DNA from: Alphaproteobacteria bacterium
GTDB taxonomy: Bacteria > Myxococcota_A > UBA796 > GCA-2862545
Direction: 5' to 3'
Length of the DNA: 24,870 bases
Assembly (NCBI GenBank): GCA_020632885.1
Contig: JACKEQ010000050.1
Coordinates: 1-24,870, forward strand
The notes below the pieces were generated by a model, which had not been told where the DNA came from, ran no database searches, and was given only the letters and a program-made list of their open reading frames with translations. The stretch's first letter is position 1, and each line of letters starts with the position of its first letter. Below are positions 17,622 to 24,870 of this stretch, piece by piece. Position numbers and translations under genes: made by a program.

Positions 17622-18221
17622 TCACCACGACCGCCCCCGCAGGTAGTGCCCGCACACGCTGCACACCACGTTGCCGTCGGCATCATCGAGCCGTCGGTGC
17701 GGCGTCAGCGCGCCGTACTTCAGCAGGACGTGGCCGTTGCGGCAGGCATGCCGTCGCCACTCGTGCCCGCAGTCGGGGCAGCCGTAGACGAGCTCGTCGG
17801 CCGACGGCGTGACCCAGGTCCCCAGGCCCCCGTCGCGGTGGGCCGCCAGCTTGCGTTCCTCGGTCGAGGCCGACGTGTAGCGGGTCGCCCCGGCCGGTCG
17901 GACGTGCAGGTCGTCCAGCGTGAGCACCTGCCCGCACTGGCCGCAGAGGTGGCGCAGCTCGTATCGGTGGTAGTGCAGGGCCAGGGTCAGGAACTGCCGC
18001 AGGCCCAAGCTGCCGTCCGGGCCGGGCCGGGCGTCCACGGCTCCCCACGCCAGCCCGTGCCGATTCGTCGCATGCACGGCGAGGCTGGCCCGCTCTCCCC
18101 GCCAGTCGCCCCGCGTCCGCTGGAGCTGGTCGATGCGGGTCATGAGCGCCCGTGTGCCGGCGTCGGGACTGGGCAACGCCACGAACGAGGTGGTGGGACG
18201 CTCGGCTTCGCCGCTCGCGAG
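17622..18221 (-). pseudogene. 3' fragment of IS-disrupted McrC-like nuclease gene (zinc-ribbon tail)
   Basis: This is about 197 codons of host sequence whose frame is entered from inside the insertion sequence (a GTG at 18233 lies in the left inverted repeat), so no natural start exists here. The product would read ERPTTSFVALPSPDAG, resembling the PL-P turn found after the nuclease core in DUF2357/McrC proteins. It then has a helix with LRQFLTLALHYHRYELRHLC and a zinc-binding tail. Counted from the GTG, the tail has Cys97/100, Cys152/155, Cys164/His168 and Cys191/194. Orientation, Cys-rich tail and position directly across the IS from the nuclease N-terminal part argue that it is the missing 3' end of that gene. 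The zinc tail parallels the one on the other McrC-like protein (9179-11185). The frame does not join the 5' part under a simple 8-bp duplication model, so independent decay or a separate gene remains possible. Confidence 0.72.
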
Positions 18222-18261
18222 AATGACCCCCACCCTGCTCGACAGTCCGCAACAGACGTTG
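18214..18261 (+). repeat. Left inverted repeat of the IS with outer CTCGCGAG
   Basis: The 48 bases match the reverse complement of 20056-20103 with one mismatch (position 18253). The first eight, CTCGCGAG (18214-18221), are self-complementary and may be a target-site duplication; the certain repeat starts at 18222. The left repeat supplies a GTG that lets the interrupted host frame start inside the IS on the - strand. Confidence 0.88.
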
Positions 18262-18294
18262 GCCCCTGCCCTCAGAGATCACCGTCGAAAGCAC

Positions 18295-18322
18295 TTGATC
18301 GCGATCCAGGCGTGCATACAAC
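18295..18322 (+). promoter_or_regulatory. Possible promoter of the transposase gene
   Basis: TTGATC (18295-18300) and TACAAC (18317-18322) are 16 bp apart, each matching four of six sigma-70 consensus bases. The transposase ATG follows six bases later with no Shine-Dalgarno visible, so a transcript from this site would be nearly leaderless. It is weak by sequence alone. Confidence 0.25.
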
Positions 18323-18328
18323 CAGAAT

Positions 18329-19981
18329 ATGTCCGCCCCCGGAGCCATCTTCACCACCCGGTTCTCCGTCAAGAGGGTGTCGTTCTGCCCAGCGACTCTG
18401 GCCTGTGAAGGCTGTGGAGACCGGCGGCCGCGCCAGTGGTCGACGGGGCGGGTCGCCCTCGACCTCCACCTCGACGGTCCCAGGGCCCTGGACATCGCGG
18501 TCGGCGTCTACCACTGCCCGACCTGTCAGCGGTGGTTCCGAGCTCAGCCGCCCTTCCTGCGTCGCAACGCGATCTACACCAACCGCGTCGTCCGCACAGC
18601 GGTCGCCTCCGTCATCTCGGATGGTATGGCGTTCTCGAAGGTTCCCTGTCGCATGGCCCGTGACTTCGGGCTTCGCCCCAGCGAAGCCAGCGTTCGCGGT
18701 TGGGTGAGGGCGTGGACCGAGGGTATCGACCTGAGCGAGGAGTACGAGCCCTGGGTGGTGGAGACGTTCTCAGGGGTGCTCTGCCTGGATGAGGTGTACC
18801 AAGGGCGTCTGGCGCTGCTTCTTGCGGTGGAGCCAGGGACGCCCGTCGGCGATCGGCTCGTGGGCTACCAACTCGTGAGCAGCTCGGTGGATGGCCAGGG
18901 GGTTGAGCGCTTCCTGGCTCGGCTGAGCGAGCTGGGCATCCAGCCTGAGCAGGTCGTCACCGACGGCTCGTCGCTCTACCCGGCCGCGCTCGGTCGGGTC
19001 TGGCCCGAGGCGGCGCATCAACTCTGTCTGTTCCACGAGACCCGCCTGTTCGTGAAGGGGGCCGAGAAGCTCATCCAGGAGGTGATGTCAGCGATCCCGC
19101 GTGTTCCTCGGCCGAGCAGGAGGAAGGGCGGGCGGCTCCCACAGCGCCATGAACCGGAGAACCCCGGACCGCTCGACCGAGCCGTCCGCATCGCCCTGGT
19201 CCGGCAGCTACGGGCGGATGGCCTCAGCATCAAGGCCATCGTGCAGGCCACCGGTCACTCCCGGAACGCCGTGCGGGCGTGGCTGCGCGGTACGGTGCAG
19301 ATGCCGACCGAGCTACCGGAGTTGAGTCCACAGGAGGTCGCCGCAGCGCTCTCGGCTGGAGAGGAGCCCGTCGTGCCCTCTTCTCCCCCCGAGCCCTGGA
19401 CATCCTGGGCGGAGGTTGGTGACGTCAAGAAGACGCTTGAGGGGATGCGGCACACCCTGCTCCGGCGCAGGGCGGACCTGACGCCACCCCAGCTCCAGCA
19501 GTGGGAGCGTCTGTTCGACAGCCCGATGGGGGAGACGCTCAAGGCTGCGCACGAGTTCATGCAGCCCTGGTACGGCATCTGGAGGGACAAGGAGGGCCAC
19601 CGGCGTGATCCTGGGGAGGCCTGGCGCCGCTACGAAGCTCTGCGGGTTCAGCCTGATGCCTCCCGGTATCTCCCGCTTCGACGTCTCCAGGACAAGATGG
19701 GAGAGGACCACTTCGCCAGCCTCTCGCCCTTCCTGCGGCACGCCCACTGGCGCGCGACGAGCAACGCCTGCGAACGCACTGGCCGGTGGTTCCGCCACAC
19801 CCAACACCGGCACTTCCATCTGAGGACCGAGCGCTCGATCCGGGGCGTGATCGAGGCGACCGCCCTCGACCGCATGTCTCCCCTGGGCAGGGAGCTGATC
19901 ACGCAGGCCGCGAGGTCTCGGCGGGGACGGCGCCCCAAGCGTCAGCGGGCGCCAGAACAGGTCGAGGTGCTGGCGGCCTGA
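18329..19981 (+). CDS. ISL3-like DDE transposase
   Basis: The 550-residue transposase has an N-terminal zinc finger (Cys26/29 and Cys63/66), as in the zf-ISL3 domain, and an RNase H-like DDE core. Catalytic candidates are Asp154 (CLDEVYQG), Asp212 (VVTDGSS) and Glu482 (SNACERT). Between the second Asp and Glu lies a long insertion with a helix-turn-helix-like segment (IKAIVQATGHSRNAVRAWL, 301-319). The C-terminus is basic (RRGRRPKRQR). All three acidic residues, the zinc ligands and both element ends are present, so the enzyme looks intact and the element may still move. The start at ATG 18329 is the only early Met and lacks a clear ribosome-binding site. The ISL3 assignment rests on the zinc finger, internal HTH and 8-bp flanks; a related DDE family cannot be excluded. 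Confidence 0.87.
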   Translation: MSAPGAIFTTRFSVKRVSFCPATLACEGCGDRRPRQWSTGRVALDLHLDGPRALDIAVGVYHCPTCQRWFRAQPPFLRRNAIYTNRVVRTAVASVISDGMAFSKVPCRMARDFGLRPSEASVRGWVRAWTEGIDLSEEYEPWVVETFSGVLCLDEVYQGRLALLLAVEPGTPVGDRLVGYQLVSSSVDGQGVERFLARLSELGIQPEQVVTDGSSLYPAALGRVWPEAAHQLCLFHETRLFVKGAEKLIQEVMSAIPRVPRPSRRKGGRLPQRHEPENPGPLDRAVRIALVRQLRADGLSIKAIVQATGHSRNAVRAWLRGTVQMPTELPELSPQEVAAALSAGEEPVVPSSPPEPWTSWAEVGDVKKTLEGMRHTLLRRRADLTPPQLQQWERLFDSPMGETLKAAHEFMQPWYGIWRDKEGHRRDPGEAWRRYEALRVQPDASRYLPLRRLQDKMGEDHFASLSPFLRHAHWRATSNACERTGRWFRHTQHRHFHLRTERSIRGVIEATALDRMSPLGRELITQAARSRRGRRPKRQRAPEQVEVLAA

Positions 19982-20055
19982 CAGGGCGTGGCTGGCCTCT
20001 ACTCTGGGGGCGCCTCTTCAATGAGCGTCAGATCGTCAGGGCGGCTGCCTCTGGG

Positions 20056-20103
20056 CAACGTCTATTGCGGACTGTCGAGCAGGGTGGGGGTCATTCTCGC
20101 GAG
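20056..20103 (-). repeat. Right inverted repeat of the IS with outer CTCGCGAG
   Basis: This is the mirror of the left repeat with one mismatch at 20064. The outer eight bases, CTCGCGAG (20096-20103), repeat those at 18214-18221. The 5' part of the disrupted nuclease gene reads straight through this repeat and stops at 20036 within the IS. Confidence 0.88.
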
Positions 20104-21457
20104 TCCTGAAGCGCTCGGCGAGGTCCTCGAGGTACTTGCGCCGGGCGGTGTCGCGGGCGTGGGTGAGCGGGTCGGTCACCGAGTACTTGGCGTCGAGGAC
20201 GTGGACCGTGCGGCGCTCGCGGCCCTCTTCGCCCCCTTCGAGCACGAGATGCACGTCGGGCGTGAGGTGGCTCGCCTTGCGGGCGTCCAGGCGGGGCTCG
20301 TGCCGAAGGGTGGCCCGCAGACGGATGGGGGTCTCGCCGTCGAGGGCCGTCGTGGTCAGGGCCAGCTCGACCGGCCGGGTGAACTGCCAGCCCCGGGCCT
20401 CGGGGACGTAGCGCACATAGTCGGCGACCCACTGGGGCTCGGGGTCCACGAAGCGGAAGCCGAAGCGGGCGCGCAGGATCTCGACCAGCGAGAAGAACAC
20501 CCACAGCTCGTAGAGGTGGCTGTGGTTGGCGACCGGGAAGAGCGACAGGTTCTCCATGCCCGGCGTCCAGTCGCGGGCGGCGTGGATGCGCTCTCGGACC
20601 TCGGCGTCCTCCACCGCCCGGTAGATGGCCCCGCCATGCACGGAGCGGGTCAGGCTCCACGTCGGCTCGGTGGCCCGTCCTCGCGGGACTGACCGGAGCG
20701 CCTGGTGGCCGAGGGCGGCGCGGAGGTGGTCGAGGTGTGCCCGCCAGGGGTCGCGCTCGGGCCGCGCCTGGTCACGAATGTCGCCGTAGGCGCGCACACG
20801 GCGGGCGGCGTAGGTCGCGGTGGCCTCGGTCACCACGCGAAGCCAGCGGTAGTCCACCTCGCTCGGCTTCTCGACGGCGGCGATGCCGAGGACGTGGGTG
20901 CGCTCCGGGTGCAGCTTGCGCTCGATGAGGGTGCGCGGCGAGGGGCGAGCGCGGGACACAGGGACCGGCCCCGACTCGAAGGCCAGGGTCCGCAGCGGGC
21001 GGGCGAGCAGGGGCGGCAGGTGGAGCCCGAAGGCGTCGGCGAGGGCCTGCATGCGCTCGTCGCGGGTTCGTGCTGCCCGGCTCTCGGACGACGCCGCCGA
21101 CCAGAGTTCGCCATAGATGTCGGGGTCCTCAAAGGACAGCGACAGCTCGCCCAGGTCGGCCAGCAGCACGGCCAGCTCGTCCGGCGAGAGCTTCACGGGC
21201 TCCCGGTCGACGGGAATGCGGCGGTCGCCCTCGACGGTGGCAATGGCGAGGGTGAGCCGCCCGGCGGTCTCCAGGCGGTGACGGAGCTGCGGCGCGGGCG
21301 TCCAGCCGTCTCCGGTGTCCTCGAAGGGGTGCGACTCCCAGCCCTCGACGCACACGGCCTGGATGCCGCTCCCAGCGACGACCAGCGGCTCGGCGGTGCT
21401 CAGCACGACCGCCGACCCACCATCGGGCACTGCGATCCCACCGACGGTCCAAGGCAT
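20096..21457 (-). pseudogene. 5' part of IS-disrupted McrC-like (DUF2357) PD-(D/E)XK nuclease gene
   Basis: The 454 host codons encode a McrC-like protein: SHLYELWVFFSLVEIL (313-328) is the DUF2357 helix. The nuclease core follows with Pro400-Asp401 (LTPDVHLVL) and Asp422-Ala-Lys424 (VLDAKY), then a RKYLEDL helix at 440-446 that normally continues the fold. At residue 454 the frame enters the IS, adds about 19 foreign residues and stops at 20036, so the product would lack the last part of the nuclease and the zinc-ribbon tail. Start ATG 21457 overlaps the stop of the AAA+ gene by one base (TGATG), the typical McrB-McrC arrangement. The catalytic residues survive upstream of the insertion, but the truncation makes function doubtful. 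Confidence 0.85.
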
Positions 21458-24102
21458 CAGGCCAGGCCTCGGAAGTCTCCGTGCCGGGCGTCGTCGGCCC
21501 GCGCCCGCAGCTCGACCAGCTCGCGGTCGAGGTCGGCGTTGCCCCAGGACCGGGTGACCTCGGTGAGCGCCTGGAGCGCCTGCCGGGCGGCGTCGGCCGA
21601 GCAGTCGAGGCGGGGGAGCAGCAGGAGGTGAACGAGGTCGCCCAGCAAGCGGCCGGTGTCGGACCCGAGCCCCGGCCAGGCCGCCGCTTCGGCGAGGTAG
21701 GCGCGGGCGTTCCGGGCCAGCCGGAAGGAGGGCATCAGGCCGGCCGGGCGCAGGGCCTCGATGGCGCGCTGGAAGCCGTCCAGAAGCTCGGGCGTGGTCG
21801 AGAGCGGGTCTACCCCTGCCGGCGGGTCGGGGAGGCGGTAGCGGGCCGGGGAGGCCCCCTCGGCGAAGGCCGCCGCCCCGCCCTTCCGCAGCACCTCGTC
21901 CAGACTCGGCGCGGGCATCTGGAGCACGAAGCTGCGGTCGAAGACCTTGGGCGACAGCTCGTGGGTGTGGCGGTCAGTGTTGAGCGTGCCGCAGACCACG
22001 AGGTTCGGGGGGAGCGTGAGCAGGTGGGCGGCGGCGGCGCCGGTCTGCCTGTGGGCGCCAGGGTCGAACATGCGGCCGAGCAGGTCGGCACGCCAAGTCT
22101 CGCGGGCGTCGAGGTCGCCGCGCTCCTTCAAGGCGTCCCACTCGCGGAGCCAGCCAGTGCGGACGTCCTCGGGAAACAGGCGCAGCACCCGCGCCGGGTC
22201 GCCGCCGGGCGCGTCCAGCGCCGAGAGCAGGTCGGCACCGAAGTTCTCGACGCGGGCGAGGTTCAGCTCGTCCAGCAGGAGGAACCAGGGCACGGGCGCG
22301 TCCGGCGCATCGCCCGAGGCCGCGTTGCGGAAGTCGGTGACCGTGGCCGCGCGCACCGCCGCCACGAAGTCGGTGGGCGCGAAGGTGTCTCGGATGGGGT
22401 CGACGTACCCGAGCAGATCCGAGGCCGCGAGCCACTCGGGCCTCACGGGGATGGTGTGCTGACCAGAGCCTTCGAGCAGGCCTGCGACCTGGCGCACGAG
22501 GCGTGTCTTGCCGGTGCCGGTGGGGCCAGCCAGAAGCAGCAGCGAGCCCACCCGGCGGGCAGCCAAGGCGGCGACGAGGAAGCGGGTCGGCCATGCGGGG
22601 GCGTAGCGCAGCCCTTGCCCTTCCAGCGCCCGTGTGAGGTCGGCGGGGTCCATGAGCGCGAGGACGGGCACCTCGTCGTCTTCCTGGGCGGGCGTGTCAT
22701 CGAGGGCGCCGACGCGAGCCGCGAGCGCCGAGACGGCTTCGGTCAGCTCGACCCGACGCGCTTCGAGGTCGGCGACCTGTCGCTGCACTCCGGCCGACAC
22801 CTTGGCGACCTCGGCGTCGACCGTGGCCCGTACCTTGGCGATGGCGTCCTGGGCCTGTCGCTCTTCAGCGGCGACCTCGGCCTTCATGGCCTCCCGGCGC
22901 TCCTGCAGCGCCGCCAGCTCGGCCTCGGCGCGGGCGAGGGCCTGGGCGCGGCTGCCCTTCTTGCCACCCAGCGACTTCAGCTCGGCGTTCAGCGCGTCTC
23001 GCTTCGCGGTTGCCTCGGCGATGCGGGCTTCGAGGTCGGCGAGGGCACCGGCGCGTTCGCCCGCGATGTCGATGCCGTAGTGCTCGCGGGCCACGCGCAT
23101 GCCTTCGACGACGGCGACGGCGTGTTCGAGTTCGGCGACGGCGGTGCGGGCGGCGTCGATGATCTGCTTCTCGGCGGGGGTCCAGACGGAGGTTTCCCTC
23201 TTGGCCCTGGCTGCACCGAGACGCGCCAGCAGATCCTCCATCGAGTTCGTCGCCGGGACGATCTTGGGCTCCTCCTTCGGCAGCAGCTTCCGCAGCTCCG
23301 CAAGGTCGTCCTTCAGGTCGCGGCTGTGGGGCAGCCCGGTGAGAACGGCATCACGCACCAGCTCGCCCAGGTCGGGCAGACTGCTGACCCGGCGGTGAAG
23401 CTCGAAGATGGCTTCCTGTACGCCGTGCTCGCGTGCGACGTCGACGAAGGCCTGCCGCGATGTGACCTCCTTCGCGGACGGCTCCACCAGCACGCCGTGA
23501 TCGAGTGCTGCTTCCATCGAAAGGGCACGGGGAGCGGTCAGGTGCCAGGCTTCGGCTCGCTTGTCCCCAACGCCGTAGAGCCACTGCTCTTGGAGCACGA
23601 GCACCAACGCGTCGATGCCCTTACCAGGCTCGTCGAACCGGCAGACACCCTCGTCCAGCCACACCTGATCCTCGGCCGGTTGGAGGGCCACCGGCTCCTC
23701 CCAGCGGGCGTTCTTCCGGGCCTCCCGAGCCAGGAGGAACCTCTCCCACTCGCTCACCAGGGAGTCGTAGTCGCCGTCCGAGAGCTCGCGCTGCGGAGCG
23801 ACGATGATGCGAGCGGAGTTCCCTTGGCGAAGGTCACCCCCTACGGGTCTGTTCGCCTCGTCGATGTCGAACATCGACATGCTGCCGGGGCAGAACAGGC
23901 GGCCGGGGTAGTTGTTTGCTCGCTCGAAGGGGCGGTTCGTGAGCCCCTGCAGGAAGTCGAGAATGTCGGCAGGAACGGTCACCAGGTAGTTCGTGTGGAG
24001 CGTCCCCGCCTCGGACACCCGGGCGGGGACGAACTCAGGCATCCCCTCGAGATCCTGCCCTTCGTGGGCGCCGATGCCCTGCAGGTAGCTCAACACGCTC
24101 AT
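21457..24102 (-). CDS. Second McrB-type AAA+ ATPase with internal coiled coil
   Basis: The start is taken as ATG 24102 (881 residues), which has GGAAG seven bases upstream. A longer frame to 24294 exists but lacks a ribosome-binding site and reads as low-complexity. Residues 1-230 form an unassigned globular N-terminal domain, possibly for target recognition. About 285-465 are Ala/Glu/Arg-rich coiled coil (EARIAEATAKRDALNAELK and onward). The AAA+ domain follows with Walker A GPTGTGKT at 526-533, Walker B LLLDELN (Asp611, Glu612) and sensor-1 Asn in CGTLNTDRHTHEL. DELNLARVENFGADLLSALD and the GTLNTD motif are McrB hallmarks. It is coupled by a one-base overlap to the McrC-like gene downstream. 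Its domain order differs from the other McrB-like protein (6498-9182), so it is a separate pair, not a recent duplicate. If the motor is still made, it probably lacks an intact nuclease partner. Confidence 0.9.
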   Translation of the reverse strand: MSVLSYLQGIGAHEGQDLEGMPEFVPARVSEAGTLHTNYLVTVPADILDFLQGLTNRPFERANNYPGRLFCPGSMSMFDIDEANRPVGGDLRQGNSARIIVAPQRELSDGDYDSLVSEWERFLLAREARKNARWEEPVALQPAEDQVWLDEGVCRFDEPGKGIDALVLVLQEQWLYGVGDKRAEAWHLTAPRALSMEAALDHGVLVEPSAKEVTSRQAFVDVAREHGVQEAIFELHRRVSSLPDLGELVRDAVLTGLPHSRDLKDDLAELRKLLPKEEPKIVPATNSMEDLLARLGAARAKRETSVWTPAEKQIIDAARTAVAELEHAVAVVEGMRVAREHYGIDIAGERAGALADLEARIAEATAKRDALNAELKSLGGKKGSRAQALARAEAELAALQERREAMKAEVAAEERQAQDAIAKVRATVDAEVAKVSAGVQRQVADLEARRVELTEAVSALAARVGALDDTPAQEDDEVPVLALMDPADLTRALEGQGLRYAPAWPTRFLVAALAARRVGSLLLLAGPTGTGKTRLVRQVAGLLEGSGQHTIPVRPEWLAASDLLGYVDPIRDTFAPTDFVAAVRAATVTDFRNAASGDAPDAPVPWFLLLDELNLARVENFGADLLSALDAPGGDPARVLRLFPEDVRTGWLREWDALKERGDLDARETWRADLLGRMFDPGAHRQTGAAAAHLLTLPPNLVVCGTLNTDRHTHELSPKVFDRSFVLQMPAPSLDEVLRKGGAAAFAEGASPARYRLPDPPAGVDPLSTTPELLDGFQRAIEALRPAGLMPSFRLARNARAYLAEAAAWPGLGSDTGRLLGDLVHLLLLPRLDCSADAARQALQALTEVTRSWGNADLDRELVELRARADDARHGDFRGLA

Positions 24103-24529
24103 GGACAACTTCCAGGTCGGAGGTGGCGATTCTGGCACTGCCGTGGTCGGGCCGTTGACTTGTCCCGTTCGGAGGCTGGTTGCCAGGGCAGTCCCGTCGT
24201 TAATCCTACCGACCACCGTCATGTGCTGACCGGCCGAGCCACCCGCAACCTGCGGAAGCGACAGCAACTGATGCTGTTCGGTGGCCACCCCCAAAGTCCG
24301 TCCTCGACGACCGGCTCAAGTCGGATTCCAACCGAGCCGTGGGCTGAGGTGAAGGACATGAAGAGGACGAACAGGCCAAGCACAAGCGCAGAGCGAATCC
24401 TGGCTCGCATCCACATTCCACTGTTGTGGTGTCAGAGAGCACGCCGCGCAGGGCGAGGGCCTTCCCGGTGGCGGTCGCGCCCGGGTGGGTGTCCAGCAAG
24501 CCTCCCGAAGAGTCGATGAGCCCGACGAG
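24103..24529. other. Region upstream of the second McrB-like gene
   Basis: About 430 bp separate the McrB-like start from the small ORF at 24530-24673. Apart from the doubtful exported-protein ORF (24219-24416) I see no gene, RNA, clear hairpin terminator or strong sigma-70 pair. In the frame of the small upstream ORF, an open stretch without a good start continues after its TAG stop (about 24400-24529), which may be remnant coding sequence. This is the likeliest site for a promoter of the - strand McrB/McrC pair. Confidence 0.35.
24219..24416 (-). CDS. Possible small exported protein
   Basis: The ORF of 65 residues starts MWMRARIRS, followed by a hydrophobic run (LVLGLFVLFMSF) and an Ala-His-Gly that could be a signal-peptidase site. 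This is a convincing signal-peptide shape in an otherwise cytosolic operon. The mature part would be only about 38 residues with no recognised motif, and the ribosome-binding site is poor. It may be a decayed gene or a chance ORF. Confidence 0.3.
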   Translation of the reverse strand: MWMRARIRSALVLGLFVLFMSFTSAHGSVGIRLEPVVEDGLWGWPPNSISCCRFRRLRVARPVST

Positions 24530-24673
24530 CTACTCCTTGTCTTCGAGCACGTCCTCGCGATAGAGGTCGTCCCCCGGGTTGAGGTCGCACGCGACCCTGT
24601 CCGACCCGAGAGCCTCGATGGTGATGTTGACGTTGATGGGCGACTGCCCGTACTGGTAGCGGCGGCGCGACAT
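24530..24673 (-). CDS. Small hypothetical protein (47 aa)
   Basis: ATG 24673 has a good Shine-Dalgarno (GAGGAGAG, about seven bases upstream). The product starts MSRRRYQYGQSPINVNITIE and ends with an acidic tail (EDVLEDKE). It has a basic start, a short strand-like middle and an acidic end, with no recognised domain or membrane segment. It is on the same strand as the second McrB-like gene. After its TAG stop the same frame stays open for tens of codons, so it might be a larger gene cut by a nonsense mutation. I do not recognise it. Confidence 0.45.
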   Translation of the reverse strand: MSRRRYQYGQSPINVNITIEALGSDRVACDLNPGDDLYREDVLEDKE

Positions 24674-24870
24674 GGCGTGCTCTCCTCGTGTGCCCGCGGT
24701 GGATGAGCCTCCTCGCCGGCGTCGCGGGCGCCGCATGGCGGGAGGTGGAAGGAGTCGGGAGGCGCGGCCGGGGCCTCACCTGTCAGGCGAGCCCACTCCA
24801 GGTCCTCGGCCACTCGCTCGACGAGGGCCTCAGCCAAAGCGATCTCGGCGAAGTTGCCGCACTCGATGCG
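24674..24870 (-). CDS. Possible 3' end of an upstream gene (window edge)
   Basis: One - strand frame entering from the window edge reads IECGNFAEIALAEALVERV and EDLEWARLTGEAP, with helical, GC-ending-codon character, suggesting the tail of a real gene. However, this frame has no stop before 24316 and overlaps the small ORF at 24530-24673. Either the upstream gene is frameshifted or this is chance. The coordinates mark only the stretch that looks coding. Confidence 0.28.

Larger units (their letters stand above)
18222..20095 (+). mobile_element. ISL3-like insertion sequence
   Basis: The element of about 1874 bp (1890 bp if the flanking palindrome belongs to it) has one transposase gene and long terminal inverted repeats. 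The left end begins AATGACCCCCACC; the right end is its reverse complement. Thirty-one bases match perfectly from the AAT, then one mismatch (C at 18253 against T in the complement of 20064), then eight more matches. It is inserted in the - strand McrC-like gene with its transposase pointing the opposite way. The 8-bp CTCGCGAG sequences outside each end fit the 8-bp target duplications known for the ISL3 family, but because the word is a palindrome they could instead be the outermost bases of the repeat. Confidence 0.88.

Noticed and set aside
17646..18707. 353-codon + strand frame running through the zinc-ribbon fragment into the IS
   Set aside because: It spans the insertion junction and is antisense to the Cys-rich fragment; its existence depends on IS sequence.
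24103..24294. Upstream extension of the second McrB-like protein
   Set aside because: The 64 extra residues are low-complexity with no ribosome-binding site, whereas ATG 24102 has GGAAG at proper spacing.
21481..24519. 1012-codon open frame on the + strand opposite the second McrB-like gene
   Set aside because: It is a shadow of the - strand AAA+ gene, which has Walker A, Walker B and sensor motifs. The + frame shows only Gly/Val/Arg-rich sequence.
1..24870. CRISPR array, tRNA, rRNA, or integrase-type attachment site
   Set aside because: No regularly spaced repeats, cloverleaf-like segments, rRNA-like stretches, site-specific recombinase gene or direct repeat bounding the island were seen.

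Overview
This is a strongly GC-rich bacterial window with GC-rich third codon positions. It looks like an accessory defence or stress island, not housekeeping DNA. The codon pattern and gene content would suit a Myxococcota-like or other high-GC environmental genome, but nothing seen here fixes the taxon.

Left region (1-11185, + strand) is one tightly packed operon. In order it encodes the C-terminal part of a PP2C-type phosphatase (cut by the window edge), a Ser/Thr-kinase-like protein with a C-terminal zinc ribbon, a large UPF1/DNA2-type SF1 helicase, an unrecognised protein with a winged-helix-like N-terminal part and a HEPN-like C-terminal part, a McrB-type AAA+ motor with a very long coiled coil, and a McrC-like (DUF2357-type) partner with a cysteine-rich tail. 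Four of the five junctions are overlaps (4-bp ATGA/GTGA or 17 bp) and the fifth is a 15-bp gap. The phosphatase plus zinc-ribbon kinase pair is characteristic of the TerY-P triad (vWA TerY, PP2C, kinase), so a vWA gene is predicted just left of the window.

Middle region (11446-17605, + strand) follows a 260-bp gap. It is a three-gene operon: a DUF6361 protein, a two-domain phospholipase-D-like protein and a large SNF2-type helicase. PLD plus SNF2 helicase recalls the DrmC/DrmD pair of DISARM, but no methyltransferase or DUF1998 gene is present here.

Right region (24870-17622, - strand) converges on the middle operon, with only 16 bp between the two stop codons. It holds small uncertain ORFs, a second McrB-type AAA+ protein (24102-21457) and a second McrC-like PD-(D/E)XK nuclease with a zinc-ribbon tail. 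That nuclease gene is split by a 1.9-kb ISL3-like insertion sequence (about 18222-20095). The element has 40-48-bp inverted repeats and is flanked by the 8-bp palindrome CTCGCGAG.

Working model (inference): a phosphorylation switch (kinase, phosphatase and presumed vWA protein) controls a DNA- or RNA-attacking machine built from an SF1 helicase, a HEPN-like protein and a McrBC-like motor. A DISARM-like PLD/SNF2 module and a second McrBC-like pair lie alongside. The second pair has probably been inactivated by the insertion sequence. No tRNA, rRNA, CRISPR array or convincing terminator was seen.
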